The position numbers were made by a program, and so were the translations under genes. Below, piece by piece: positions 13,422 through 20,834 of a stretch of DNA of 20,834 nt (position 1 is its first letter; each line of letters begins with the position of its first letter). The stretch is from an uncultured Collinsella sp. (lineage in GTDB: Bacteria > Actinomycetota > Coriobacteriia > Coriobacteriales > Coriobacteriaceae): positions 1 to 20,834 of the forward strand of contig UQKY01000042.1 in the NCBI GenBank assembly GCA_900541785.1, given 5' to 3'. The notes below the pieces were generated by a model. The model searched no databases, had not been told where the DNA came from, and saw only the letters and a list, made by a program, of their open reading frames with translations.

Positions 13422-14510
13422 ATGGCACATCGCTCCGTTATTCCGTTTGGCCCGCAGCACCCGGTGCTGCCCGAGCCGCTTCATTTGGACCTGGTGATCG
13501 AGGACGACCGCGTCATCGAGGCAATTCCGCAGATCGGCTTTGTGCACCGCGGACTCGAGAAGCTCACCGAAAAGCGCGATATGCATCAGTTTGGGTACAT
13601 CGCCGAGCGCATCTGCGGCATCTGCGCCGTGGGCCATAGCTGCGGCTATGCCAGCGCCTGCGAGCGCATGCTCGACATCGAGGTGCCCGGCCGCGTGCAG
13701 TATATCCGCACCATTTTGCACGAGCTTTCGCGCATTCACTCACACCTGCTGTGGCTGGGCCTGCTCGCCGATGCCTTTGGCTTCGAGGCGCTGTTCTATC
13801 GCTCGTGGACCCTGCGCGAGCAGATTCTCAAGATTTTTGAGAGCACCTGCGGCGGCCGCGTGATCCTTTCGATTAACGAGATCGGCGGCCTTAAGCACGA
13901 TATCGAGGACTCCGAGCTGGCCGGCATTGTCCAGACGCTTGACGCCATGCGCCCCGACTACGAGGCCCTGGTGCATACGTTTTTGGACGACAATAGCTGC
14001 GGCGAGCGCCTGCATGGCGTGGGCGTGATTAGCAAGAAGGAAGCGCTTAATCTGTCGATGGTCGGCCCGTTCGGTCGCGCCTCGGGCGTGGATTACGACG
14101 TGCGCATGTTCGGCGACGGCGCCTATGCGGACCTGGCCGCGTTTGAGCCTATCGTTGCTAGCGATGGCGACTGCTATGCCCGCTGCCAGGTGCGTTGTGC
14201 CGAGGTCACGCAGGCCATGGACATCATCAAGGAGCTTGTGGGCAAGATTCCGCACGACGGCATCGGCGGGCGCACCAAGCTCACGCCGGCCGACGGCGCG
14301 CGTGGCGAGGTTGTGATTGAGCAGCCGCGCGGCGAGGCGTATTACTATGTGCGCGGTAACGGCACCAAGAACCTGGACCGTTTTCGCGTGCGTACGCCGA
14401 CGTCGCAGAACCTGGCGGGTCTGACGCATGCGCTGCAGGGCGTGCTCCTTGCCAACGTGCCCATGATTATCCTGACCATCGACCCCTGCATTAGCTGCAC
14501 GGAAAGGTAG
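13422..14510 (+). CDS. echE: Ech-type group 4 [NiFe]-hydrogenase large subunit
   Basis: A 362-residue catalytic subunit that reduces protons or oxidises H2 at a NiFe(CN)2CO centre. Both nickel-ligand pairs are present: Cys65/Cys68 in RICGICAVGH, and Cys356/Cys359 in DPCISCTER. This distinguishes it from the related NuoD of complex I, which has lost them. The N terminus GPQHPVLPEPLHLDL and GFVHRGLEKL (39-48) are typical of group 4 large subunits. The protein stops three residues after the last ligand, so it has no C-terminal extension for a HycI-type protease to remove, as in Methanosarcina Ech (about 358 residues). It is operon gene four; AAGGAGG lies at the end of echD. Maturation genes (hypA-F) are not in this window. 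Confidence 0.93.
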   Translation: MAHRSVIPFGPQHPVLPEPLHLDLVIEDDRVIEAIPQIGFVHRGLEKLTEKRDMHQFGYIAERICGICAVGHSCGYASACERMLDIEVPGRVQYIRTILHELSRIHSHLLWLGLLADAFGFEALFYRSWTLREQILKIFESTCGGRVILSINEIGGLKHDIEDSELAGIVQTLDAMRPDYEALVHTFLDDNSCGERLHGVGVISKKEALNLSMVGPFGRASGVDYDVRMFGDGAYADLAAFEPIVASDGDCYARCQVRCAEVTQAMDIIKELVGKIPHDGIGGRTKLTPADGARGEVVIEQPRGEAYYYVRGNGTKNLDRFRVRTPTSQNLAGLTHALQGVLLANVPMIILTIDPCISCTER

Positions 14511-14517
14511 GCGCGGC

Positions 14518-14859
14518 ATGAGTTTACTGACATTTGCCAAGACGGCCTTGGGTTCTATGGTCAAGCAGCCGGTCACGGTGTGCTATCCGCAGGAGAAGCT
14601 CGCGGCGCCCGAGCGCCTGCGCGGGCATATCGTCAATGACATGGACGTGTGCATCTGCTGCGGCATGTGCGCGCGGCGTTGCCCGGCGGGCGCGCTCGCG
14701 GTCGATCGCAAAGGCGGCACCTGGTCGATCGACCCGTACGCCTGCGTGGTGTGCGGCGAGTGCATCGAGAGCTGCCCCAAGCACTGTCTGAGCATGGACA
14801 CCGCCCGCACTCCAGTTGCGGCGAACAAGACTCCCACGGTAGAAACCAAACCGGAATAA
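14518..14859 (+). CDS. echF: Ech hydrogenase 2[4Fe-4S] ferredoxin subunit (NuoI-like)
   Basis: A 113-residue polyferredoxin subunit that probably accepts electrons from soluble reduced ferredoxin and passes them to EchC. Two full cluster motifs are visible: Cys45-Cys48-Cys51-Cys55-Pro (with an extra Cys47) and Cys76-Cys79-Cys82-Cys86-Pro. Length agrees with EchF/NuoI-like subunits. The C terminus is a short Thr/Pro/Lys tail. It starts seven bases after echE and is the last gene; a strong hairpin follows. The subunit set (A+B, C, D, E, F, with no formate dehydrogenase or NuoE/F/G partner) argues for ferredoxin-linked Ech over formate hydrogenlyase or complex I. Confidence 0.9.
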   Translation: MSLLTFAKTALGSMVKQPVTVCYPQEKLAAPERLRGHIVNDMDVCICCGMCARRCPAGALAVDRKGGTWSIDPYACVVCGECIESCPKHCLSMDTARTPVAANKTPTVETKPE

Positions 14860-14891
14860 CTCTGGACTGGGGCTGGTATAGCGCTGGGATA

Positions 14892-14940
14892 GGGCCGGTG
14901 GGGCAAAACTGCCCCACCGGCCCCGCGCTTAAACGCGCGG
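14892..14940 (+). terminator. strong hairpins ending the hydrogenase operon
   Basis: GGGCCGGTGGGGC (14892-14904) pairs perfectly with GCCCCACCGGCCC (14911-14923) across the loop AAAACT. A second dyad, CCGCGC-TTAAAC-GCGCGG (14923-14940), follows at once. No U-run is present, so it may stabilise the mRNA 3' end or terminate by another mode. Confidence 0.65.
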
Positions 14941-14955
14941 TTGTACCGCCACGAA

Positions 14956-15160
14956 CAAAACCATGCCGGATTACGGGGCTGGATAGCGAACCTCCGACCA
15001 TACAGAAAATTGCAAAAACAAAACCGCAGGTAGATAGCCTGCGGTTTTCATGAAAAGCGGTTATGGTCGGGGGTATCGAGTTAAACGTAGTAGATGGGCC
15101 GATTTCGTGGCGGGCGCCGTCGGCCGATCTCCGCGGGCGGAGGAAAACGGATCATTTTGG
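14956..15160 (+). repeat. interspersed palindromic repeat, copy B (composite)
   Basis: The left end, 14956-14979, matches the left end of copy C (15203-15226) and the reverse complement of 15333-15356. The central hairpin AAAACCGCAGG (15020-15030) / CCTGCGGTTTT (15038-15048) is perfect. The right half (15061-15111) aligns to copy A, not to copy C. At 15135-15160 it carries a segment matching the minus-strand hairpin at 210-252. No gene is seen. Confidence 0.75.
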
Positions 15161-15202
15161 TCCCGCGAGACTTGCGGAGGCGCTCGTGCAGGGCCGCCCG
15201 AA

Positions 15203-15356
15203 CAAAACAATGCCGGTTTACGGGGCTGAGTCACGAACCCTCAACCATGCCGATATCCGTGAAAATAAAACCGCAGGTAGATGGGCTGTCATTTTGCAGA
15301 AAATGAGGCTATGGATGAGGGCTCCGACTTTTGCCCCGTAATCCGACATAGTTTTG
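15203..15356. repeat. interspersed palindromic repeat, copy C (complete 154-bp palindrome)
   Basis: The 24-nt ends 15203-15226 and 15333-15356 are inverted copies. An inner pair, about 15234-15248 (CGAACCCTCAACCAT) and 15311-15326, is also largely complementary, and the central arm AAAACCGCAGG at 15267-15277 faces a decayed partner near 15285-15295. The whole element could fold as one long imperfect hairpin. It holds no credible frame. The remaining bases to 15416 show nothing recognisable. Confidence 0.75.
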
Positions 15357-15416
15357 AAATGGCATTAAATCGGTAGCAGCTATTTTTCTTTGCCGGGGCG
15401 GTCGGTCTTCGGGCAA

Positions 15417-16046
15417 TTACCCCCGCAGGTAGGCGATGGCGATCTGCGTGCGGTTGCGCAGACCCATTTTGGCAAGGATCGAGCTGATGTGGTTGCGCAC
15501 GGTGCCTTCGCCCATATAGGCGGTGGCAGCGATCTCCTTGTTGTCGAGGCCGCGGGCGATGAGCTCGGCGACTTCGAACTCGCGGTCGGTCAGGCTGGCG
15601 AAGGCCGCGGACCGGCGGGGCGTGCCCGCCTCGATGCCCGTTCCGTCAAAATCGATGTCCTCGATTGCCTTGCCCTCGAGCACGCGTTTGCCGTCCATGA
15701 CCTGCGTCAATGCCGGCGGAATGGTAGCGATATCGGTTTTGATCAGGTAGCCGCGGGCGCCCAGTTTGAGCGCCGACACAATGTACTCGTCATCCGAGAA
15801 TGTCGTCAGAAACACCACGCGCGCCGCAGGGTCGCGCTCAAGGATCTCGCGCGCCGCCGAAAGTCCGTCGCGTCCCGGCATCTGAATGTCGAGCAGCGCG
15901 ATGTCGGGCACGTGTTCGGCGTAGAGCGCGACCGCGTCGTCGCCATTGGCGCCGGTGCCCACTACCTCGATTTGCGGCTGGGCGCCCAGGATAATCTTGA
16001 GCGAATCGACCACCAAGCGGTCGTCGTCGACAACGATGAGCCTCAT
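15417..16046 (-). CDS. NarL/LuxR-family response regulator
   Basis: A 209-residue two-component regulator. The receiver domain (1-120) has the acidic triad VVDDD (5-9), phospho-acceptor Asp53 in LLDIQMPG, the switch Thr in FLTTFSD (79-85) and conserved Lys103. The C-terminal LuxR-type HTH runs from about 150: LTDREFEVAELIARGLDNKEIA, then GTVRNHISSILAKMGLRNRT (181-200). Phosphorylation should allow DNA binding by the C-terminal domain. Its ATG overlaps the kinase stop (ATGA, 16043-16046), so the pair is translationally coupled. The likely target is the divergent ABC operon, by position only. No good terminator is seen downstream. Confidence 0.93.
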   Translation of the reverse strand: MRLIVVDDDRLVVDSLKIILGAQPQIEVVGTGANGDDAVALYAEHVPDIALLDIQMPGRDGLSAAREILERDPAARVVFLTTFSDDEYIVSALKLGARGYLIKTDIATIPPALTQVMDGKRVLEGKAIEDIDFDGTGIEAGTPRRSAAFASLTDREFEVAELIARGLDNKEIAATAYMGEGTVRNHISSILAKMGLRNRTQIAIAYLRG

Positions 16047-17188
16047 CGGCCCTCATCTCCTTGCTGTTTGGGAACGGTGGCAAACACGCGCCAGCCGCTG
16101 GCGCCGGCACGCGGGCCGGCGGAGAAGGTGCCGCCAAGCGCCTCGATGCGCTCGCGCATGGAGGCAAGCCCCATGCCCTCCGCGGCGCCGCGGCTGCTTG
16201 CTTGGACCTCGCCCGCGCCATCGTCGGTAACGATGAGCTGGTAAAACGACGGATGCTCCATGCACCGTACGGTGACAGTACGGGCGCAAGCGTGGCGCAT
16301 GGTGTTGGAGAGCGCCTCGCGCAGGACCGCCGCAAAGCAGTTCGCGACGTTTGCGGGCGCATGTTCGGCCATAACTTCAAGCTCAATCTGCGGGCCGCCG
16401 TCCGAGCGTGCGCCTTCAACAATGCGTTCGAGCTGCACGGAAAGGTCGACGGCGTTGTCGTTGAGCGCGTGGACGCTGGTGCGCACAAGCTGGAGCGCCT
16501 CGTCAACCGTGCGTTTGACGTCGGCGAAATCGGCGGCGACCCTGGGCTCGTCGGCATGGACCACGCGCAAGGCTTCGGCTTGCAGTGAGGCGCGCGTGAG
16601 CTGGTGGCCCACGTTATCGTGGATCTCGCGCGCGATGCGGGCGCGCTCGGCGAGTGTCGCGAGCTCGACTTCGTAGTCCTGGCGGTCGGCAAGATCGCGG
16701 TTGCGCGCTTCGAGCGCCAGAGCACGTTCCTGCAACTCGTCGCGGATACGGCGCATGCGCTGCTGCTCGCGCTCTAACTGGGCGGTACGTAGCGACAGCA
16801 AGGTGGCGGCAACCGAAAGGATGGCGGTCAGCAGGAGCGTTCGGGCGGTGAGCGCGTCCGCGCGTAGGTCCGCGACGAGCGCAAAGGCAAAGACGGCGCC
16901 AACGCCCAGCGCGACCCAGGCGTGCTCGCGGCGCACGCGTCGCGCGATGTCATAGAGGGCGAGAGGCGCAAACGGCACAAACGGCGGCACGAAGACGGCC
17001 GCGATGATGTAAGCGTAGCTCGCGGCCTCGCTTGTGCGGCACGTGCGATCCTTCTGCGCGAGCTCGGCCAGTGAGGTGGCAATAACGCCAAGGCAAAACG
17101 CTGCGACCAGGCGAGCGTCCACAGCAAGACCCATGGCGGCCGCAATACAGCACGCCAGCACGATCGATTTGTCGAAAAGCCTGTTCAT
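16043..17188 (-). CDS. NarL-type membrane sensor histidine kinase
   Basis: A 381-residue kinase. The N-terminal half has about five or six hydrophobic segments (8-44, 56-82, 89-107, 114-133) with short loops, so it probably senses a membrane or envelope signal rather than binding through a large extracellular domain. A coiled coil (135-175) leads to HisKA_3 with phospho-His190 in AREIHDNVGHQLT. The ATP-binding domain shows the N box (LREALSNTMRHA, 289-300), DDGAG (322-326) and GMGLASMRERI (338-348). The frame opens at 17350, but the ATG at 17188 starts the hydrophobic domain. The upstream part is Arg-rich and has no family resemblance. A TACAAT box lies six bases before this ATG, hinting at a leaderless message. 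Function is secure; the stimulus is unknown. Confidence 0.9.
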   Translation of the reverse strand: MNRLFDKSIVLACCIAAAMGLAVDARLVAAFCLGVIATSLAELAQKDRTCRTSEAASYAYIIAAVFVPPFVPFAPLALYDIARRVRREHAWVALGVGAVFAFALVADLRADALTARTLLLTAILSVAATLLSLRTAQLEREQQRMRRIRDELQERALALEARNRDLADRQDYEVELATLAERARIAREIHDNVGHQLTRASLQAEALRVVHADEPRVAADFADVKRTVDEALQLVRTSVHALNDNAVDLSVQLERIVEGARSDGGPQIELEVMAEHAPANVANCFAAVLREALSNTMRHACARTVTVRCMEHPSFYQLIVTDDGAGEVQASSRGAAEGMGLASMRERIEALGGTFSAGPRAGASGWRVFATVPKQQGDEGR

Positions 17189-17194
17189 ACGGGT

Positions 17195-17200
17195 ATTGTA
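17195..17200 (-). promoter_or_regulatory. -10 box immediately before the histidine kinase start
   Basis: TACAAT on the minus strand ends six bases before the ATG at 17188, so transcription would begin at or next to the A of the start codon. No Shine-Dalgarno sequence is seen. The -35 region is a poor match. Confidence 0.4.
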
Positions 17201-17303
17201 CGCGAAGCCGCGCGTGGTGGAGGAGCCGCCCGCGCAACCGTGACATTCCTCCCGCGCGGCAAAGCGGGGGCGTCGGCGGGCCGCACGGCCAAGCCCCGCA
17301 CTC

Positions 17304-17317
17304 GTGACAAAGCTCAC
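17304..17317. promoter_or_regulatory. dyad GTGA-N6-TCAC in the divergent intergenic region
   Basis: GTGACAAAGCTCAC is a short inverted repeat between the kinase and the ABC operon, about 70 bases before the ATPase start. It resembles a CRP-family half-site arrangement, but could equally be a response-regulator site or chance. Confidence 0.25.
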
Positions 17318-17385
17318 TGGTGCGCGCCGCCTGCTCCTGCGATGATGCAATTGTACCGGGCCACCACCAACAGAAGGGCCGCCTC

Positions 17386-18324
17386 ATGACAGACATCGTC
17401 CACGTCGAAAACCTCGTCAAGCGCTATGACGACCTTATTGCTCTCGACCACTTTAACCTGAGCATCGCCCCCGGCGAGATCTTTGGCCTGCTGGGCCCCA
17501 ACGGCTCGGGCAAGACCACGTCCATCAACTGCATTTTGCAGCTGCTCGCCTACGACAAAGGCACCATCGAGCTGTTTGGCGAGCCCATGACGCCCGCCCG
17601 CTACGACCTCAAGCGCCGCATCGGCGTGGTGCCGCAGCAGGTGGCGGTATTCGACGAGCTCACCGTGCGCGAGAACATCGATTATTTCTGCAGCCTCTAC
17701 GTCACCGACCGCAAGCGCCGCCGCGCGCTCGTGGACGAGGCGATCGACTTTGTCGGCCTGGGCGACTTTATCAAGTTCCGCCCCGGCAAGCTCTCGGGCG
17801 GCCTAGCGCGCCGGCTCAACATTGCCTGCGGCATCGCGCACAAGCCCGAGCTCATCTTCTTTGACGAGCCCACGGTGGCGGTCGATCCTCAGAGCCGTAA
17901 CGCCATCCTGGAGGGCATCTGCCGCCTGCGCGACGAGGGCGCCACGGTGGTGTATACCAGTCATTACATGGAGGAAGTCGAGCAGATCTGCAGCCGCATC
18001 ATGATAATGGACGGCGGCCGCGTGCTGGCGCAGGGCACCAACGACGAGCTCAAGCGCATGATTCAGATGGGCGAGCGCGTGACCGTCGAGGTCGGCGCCG
18101 TCGAGTCCGCCACGGTCGAGCGACTGTGTGCCCTCGAGCACGTGCTTTCGGTCGAGCTGTCCGGCGGCGAGCTCGTCTGCACCTGTGAAGCGAGCCCGCA
18201 CAATCTGGTCGACATTCTCGATACGCTGCGTGCTGCCGACGTTGCGCTCGGCCGCGTGTGGAGCGAGCCACCGACCCTCAACGACGTGTTCCTCGAGATC
18301 ACCGGCCGCGAGTTGCGCGACTAG
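17386..18324 (+). CDS. ABC transporter ATP-binding protein (ABC-2 exporter)
   Basis: A 312-residue ATPase of the ABC-2/drug-exporter type. Walker A is GPNGSGKT (37-44), the Q-loop Gln84 lies in VVPQQ, the signature is LSGGL (136-140, Leu in place of the usual Gln), Walker B is LIFFDEP (156-162) and the switch is His193 in TSHYMEE. Residues after about 225 form the small C-terminal domain found in multidrug and lantibiotic exporters. The frame opens at 17320; the ATG at 17386 is chosen because the ABC fold begins there and AGAAGGG lies upstream. It forms an operon with two permeases: nine bases to the next start. It powers export of an unidentified substrate. Confidence 0.92.
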   Translation: MTDIVHVENLVKRYDDLIALDHFNLSIAPGEIFGLLGPNGSGKTTSINCILQLLAYDKGTIELFGEPMTPARYDLKRRIGVVPQQVAVFDELTVRENIDYFCSLYVTDRKRRRALVDEAIDFVGLGDFIKFRPGKLSGGLARRLNIACGIAHKPELIFFDEPTVAVDPQSRNAILEGICRLRDEGATVVYTSHYMEEVEQICSRIMIMDGGRVLAQGTNDELKRMIQMGERVTVEVGAVESATVERLCALEHVLSVELSGGELVCTCEASPHNLVDILDTLRAADVALGRVWSEPPTLNDVFLEITGRELRD

Positions 18325-18333
18325 GGGGCAGTC

Positions 18334-19521
18334 ATGTTCAACACCATCATCACCACGGTCAAGACGCTGCTGCGCCGGCCAAGCACGTGGGTCTGGGGCG
18401 CTCTCTTTCCCATCGCGCTCTCCACGATGTTCATGTTTATGTTTGCGAATCTGAGCTCCGACGGCACGGTCGACCCGGTGCCGGTTGCCGTCATAGCGGA
18501 CGAGGCCTGGGACGCCTCGACCTTTAAGGACGTGGCGGCTTCGCTTGCCAAGGAAAGCGACGATCGGCTGCTCGAGATCCACGAGTGCGATGACGCAGCC
18601 GCCGCCCGCAAGGCGCTTAAGGCCGGCGAGGTCGCGGGCATCTATACGGTCGACGCCGAAGGCACGCCCAAACTCACGCTGCTATCGAGTTACGACAGCT
18701 CACGTGCGAGTACGGTGCTCACCGATCGCAGCATCCTGGAGACGGTGGCAAGCTCGTATACACAAAATGCCGAGCTCATGTCCCAGATTGCCCAGGACAA
18801 CCCGGCGGTACTCGCCGACCCCGAGGCGGTTGCGCGCGCCCTGTCGCTCGAGGGCGGCACCCGTCGCGTGAGCCTTACGCGCACCACGCCCGACGGCACG
18901 GTCATCTACTACTACGCGCTCTTTGGCCTGGTCGCGATGATGTCTGCCGAGTTTGCTGCCTTGAGCGTCGTCGATTTGCAGCCCAATCTGTCCGGCCTTG
19001 GCGCGCGTCGCTGCGTGGGCGGTCTTTCCAAGACGGCGTCGCTGGCCGGTATCTTTGTGGGCTCGTGGCTGGTCTCCTTCGCCTCGATGGCGATCGCGAT
19101 CGGCTACGTGCGCCTGGTCGTGGGCGTTGACTTTGGCGGGCGCGAGGGGCTGTGTCTGGTGGGCGGTGCCGCTTCCGCGCTTGCCGCCACGGGCCTGGGA
19201 CTCTTTGTGGGCACGCTTCCCGTTAAGGGCGGCAAGGCGTCCAAGTCGGGCATTCTCACGGGCTTCGCCACCACGTGCGCCCTGTTCGCCGGCCTCTACG
19301 GCGAGCCGGCGATGGCGCTTGCCGAAGACGTCGCCCGCGCCTGCCCGGCCGAGTGCTGGTTCAACCCCGTCAAGCTTATCTGCGACATGTTCAACCGCCT
19401 GTATTTCTTTGAAGACTTGGGACCTTTTGCCGTTCGCGCCGGCGCGCTGGTCCTTATGGCGCTGCTGTTCGTTGCCGCCGCCACGCTGATCTTTGGAAGG
19501 AGCCGCTATGAGCACCTTTAA
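18334..19521 (+). CDS. ABC-2 type permease, first subunit
   Basis: A 395-residue membrane subunit. One segment near the N terminus (20-40) is followed by a predicted extracytoplasmic domain of about 150 residues (45-195). Several hydrophobic segments follow (about 197-220, 245-268, 282-300, 310-330, 370-390). This layout is that of ABC2_membrane_3/YhgE-like exporters. The GGGGGC run just before the ATG is a poor Shine-Dalgarno match. The 3' end overlaps the next start by 14 bases. It probably pairs with the following permease as a heterodimer. The substrate is unknown; such systems often export peptides, lipids or drugs. Confidence 0.85.
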   Translation: MFNTIITTVKTLLRRPSTWVWGALFPIALSTMFMFMFANLSSDGTVDPVPVAVIADEAWDASTFKDVAASLAKESDDRLLEIHECDDAAAARKALKAGEVAGIYTVDAEGTPKLTLLSSYDSSRASTVLTDRSILETVASSYTQNAELMSQIAQDNPAVLADPEAVARALSLEGGTRRVSLTRTTPDGTVIYYYALFGLVAMMSAEFAALSVVDLQPNLSGLGARRCVGGLSKTASLAGIFVGSWLVSFASMAIAIGYVRLVVGVDFGGREGLCLVGGAASALAATGLGLFVGTLPVKGGKASKSGILTGFATTCALFAGLYGEPAMALAEDVARACPAECWFNPVKLICDMFNRLYFFEDLGPFAVRAGALVLMALLFVAAATLIFGRSRYEHL

Positions 19522-20713
19522 GACCGCGCTTCGCATGGCGCTGGCACACCCGTTCTACTTGCTCATCTATACGGTGTTCATTTCGCTCATGGGCGTATTC
19601 ATCGCGGCATCGGTGAGCTGGAACTCGTCGCAGCTCACCGAGTACAAGCCCTACGATGCCAACGTGATCGTGGTCGACCGTGACGACAGCGACCTTTCGC
19701 GTGCGCTTACCAAGCATCTGGGTTCGCGCTTTGAGCTGGTCACGGGCGTCGGCGACGACACCTACGACCTTGCGGACGCGCTCTCCAAGAGCAACAGCGC
19801 CAAGGGCAGCGCCGACTGCGTGTTCTTTATCCCGGAGGGGTTTGAGGGCGACCTCGTTGCAGCCTCCCGCGCGGGGGAGTCCCTGCCCAAACTCGATGTG
19901 ACCTACGGTGCCGGCACCATGGCGGCGGCGCTTTCGTCTGCCGAGGCATCGCGCTGGATCTCGCTCGCGGGCGCTGCGGCGGCACTTGAACCCACTGCCT
20001 CTAACGGTGACGTTGCCAAGGCCGCTGAGCATGCTGCCGCGAAGCGCGCGGAGGTCGAGATCGAGCAGGTCAAGGTTGACTCGACGGCCGCCGCCACGCT
20101 CGAGTCGTATTTCAACTTTGGTGCGTACGCGATTATCTCGTCGGTCATCGTGTCGGTGGGATTGGTGTTCTCGGGCATGAACGAGCCCGAGCGCGTGCGT
20201 CGTATGGATGCCGGCCCAATCTCCGAGCGCCAACGTTCGCTTGCCGTGTTTGCCGCCGCCGCCGTGCTCACCGTCTGCATCTGGTTTGTGTCGAGCATGA
20301 TGGGCGTCGTGGGCTTTGCCGGTGCGGTTGCCGAGGTCGGCGTGGGCCGTGTGTGCCTGGCACTGGCGGCGACGTTTGCCCTGGCGTGCACGCCGCTGGC
20401 CGTTGGCTTTGCCCTTTCGAGCCTGGGTGCGCGCGAGGAGCTGCTCAATGGCGTGGGCAACCTGCTCGGCATGCTCATGACGTTTTTGGGCGGCGCTTGG
20501 ATGCCGCTGTCGCTGATGGGCCCGGCCGTGCAGACCGTGGCGCACTTTGTGCCGACATATTGGGTGAACGACGCGATCGGCAAGGCGCTCGCGTCGGACC
20601 TGACGTCTGCCATGTTGGGCGACATCGCCTGCGACCTGGGCGTCACCGTGCTCTTTGCCGTGGCCATCGCCGCCGCAGGCCTGGCCCTCTCACGCACCAA
20701 ATCCCACGCCTAG
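19508..20713 (+). CDS. ABC-2 type permease, second subunit
   Basis: A 401-residue permease with the same plan as the previous one: an N-terminal segment (about 13-36), an extracytoplasmic domain (about 40-205) with an Ala/Glu/Lys-rich helix, then five hydrophobic segments (about 208-230, 248-275, 283-305, 315-340, 370-392). FLGGAWMPLSLMGPAVQ near 327-343 is the conserved ABC-2 loop-helix. A frame start at 19493 (TTG) is possible, but the ATG at 19508 has GGAAGGAG five bases upstream. Homology between the two permeases suggests a duplicated pair. Last gene of the operon; no terminator is seen before the window ends. Confidence 0.87.
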   Translation: MSTFKTALRMALAHPFYLLIYTVFISLMGVFIAASVSWNSSQLTEYKPYDANVIVVDRDDSDLSRALTKHLGSRFELVTGVGDDTYDLADALSKSNSAKGSADCVFFIPEGFEGDLVAASRAGESLPKLDVTYGAGTMAAALSSAEASRWISLAGAAAALEPTASNGDVAKAAEHAAAKRAEVEIEQVKVDSTAAATLESYFNFGAYAIISSVIVSVGLVFSGMNEPERVRRMDAGPISERQRSLAVFAAAAVLTVCIWFVSSMMGVVGFAGAVAEVGVGRVCLALAATFALACTPLAVGFALSSLGAREELLNGVGNLLGMLMTFLGGAWMPLSLMGPAVQTVAHFVPTYWVNDAIGKALASDLTSAMLGDIACDLGVTVLFAVAIAAAGLALSRTKSHA

Positions 20714-20732
20714 CCACCTAGTCATCGGGTAC

Positions 20733-20803
20733 TCATTGGGGACAGACTTAAACGACCAAGAGTGGTCATTGGGGACAGACTTAAACGACTAGTCATTGGG
20801 GAC
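20733..20803 (+). repeat. short direct repeats containing TCATTGGGGAC
   Basis: A 24-nt unit beginning TCATTGGGGACAGACTTAAA occurs at 20733-20756 and, identically, at 20766-20789. The first 11 nt recur at 20793-20803, followed by a different sequence. Similar GGGGACAG-type repeats are known near REP-associated transposases in other bacteria, but no transposase is visible before the window ends. Confidence 0.7.
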
Positions 20804-20834
20804 GCTCTTTGGCGGGCTGCCTGACGCCGCGACC

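Noticed and set aside
9203..14859. respiratory complex I or formate hydrogenlyase
   Set aside because: Nickel ligands are present, which NuoD lacks. There are no NuoE/F/G, no formate dehydrogenase and only one antiporter-like module. The set and order fit Ech.
15063..15341. 92-residue frame in the repeat region
   Set aside because: It runs through two copies of the palindromic repeat and has no start signal or motif.

Overview
The window comes from a high-GC bacterium. Gene content, codon usage and intergenic repeats suggest a gut Coriobacteriia, most likely Collinsella or a close relative. This is inference: there is no rRNA here and no search was possible. The chromosome segment looks ordinary, with no prophage, complete insertion sequence or CRISPR array.

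Layout. 1-255: a repeat-rich intergenic region. 256-1074 (-): exonuclease III. 1188-1940 (+): a sirtuin deacetylase. 2035-4470 (+): a fused dihydropteroate synthase/HPPK with a long low-complexity insert, then a divergent biotin-ligase-fold protein. 4491-5264 (-): type III pantothenate kinase. 5461-5537 (+): initiator tRNA-Met with a clear promoter and terminator. 5618-6008: five tandem dyad units with an 80-81 bp period. 6146-8176 (+): a flavin/FeS/FAD Old Yellow Enzyme-type reductase. 8617-9021 (+): an orphan tandem-HTH protein behind an AT-richer leader. 9203-14859 (+): a five-gene Ech-type group 4 [NiFe]-hydrogenase operon. 14892-15356: a strong hairpin and two more copies of a palindromic repeat family. 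15417-17188 (-): a histidine kinase/NarL-type response regulator pair. 17386-20713 (+): a divergent three-gene ABC-2 exporter operon. 20733-20803: short direct repeats.

How the genes work together. The hydrogenase operon encodes every core part of an Ech complex: ion-pumping membrane arm, Q-module-like small subunit, NuoC-like subunit, nickel large subunit and 2[4Fe-4S] ferredoxin subunit. It should couple reduced-ferredoxin oxidation to H2 evolution and ion translocation. The nickel ligands are intact. Its antiporter-like and NuoH-like membrane subunits are fused into one polypeptide. The two-component pair and the ABC operon are divergently placed, so the pair probably controls the exporter. 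The folate, biotin-like and CoA genes form a cofactor neighbourhood.

The strongest unexplained signals are the regular dyad array at 5618-6008, the interspersed palindromic family (three copies), the tails and fusion in the Ech complex, the DHPS insert, and the biotin-ligase-like protein that lacks the expected catalytic motifs.
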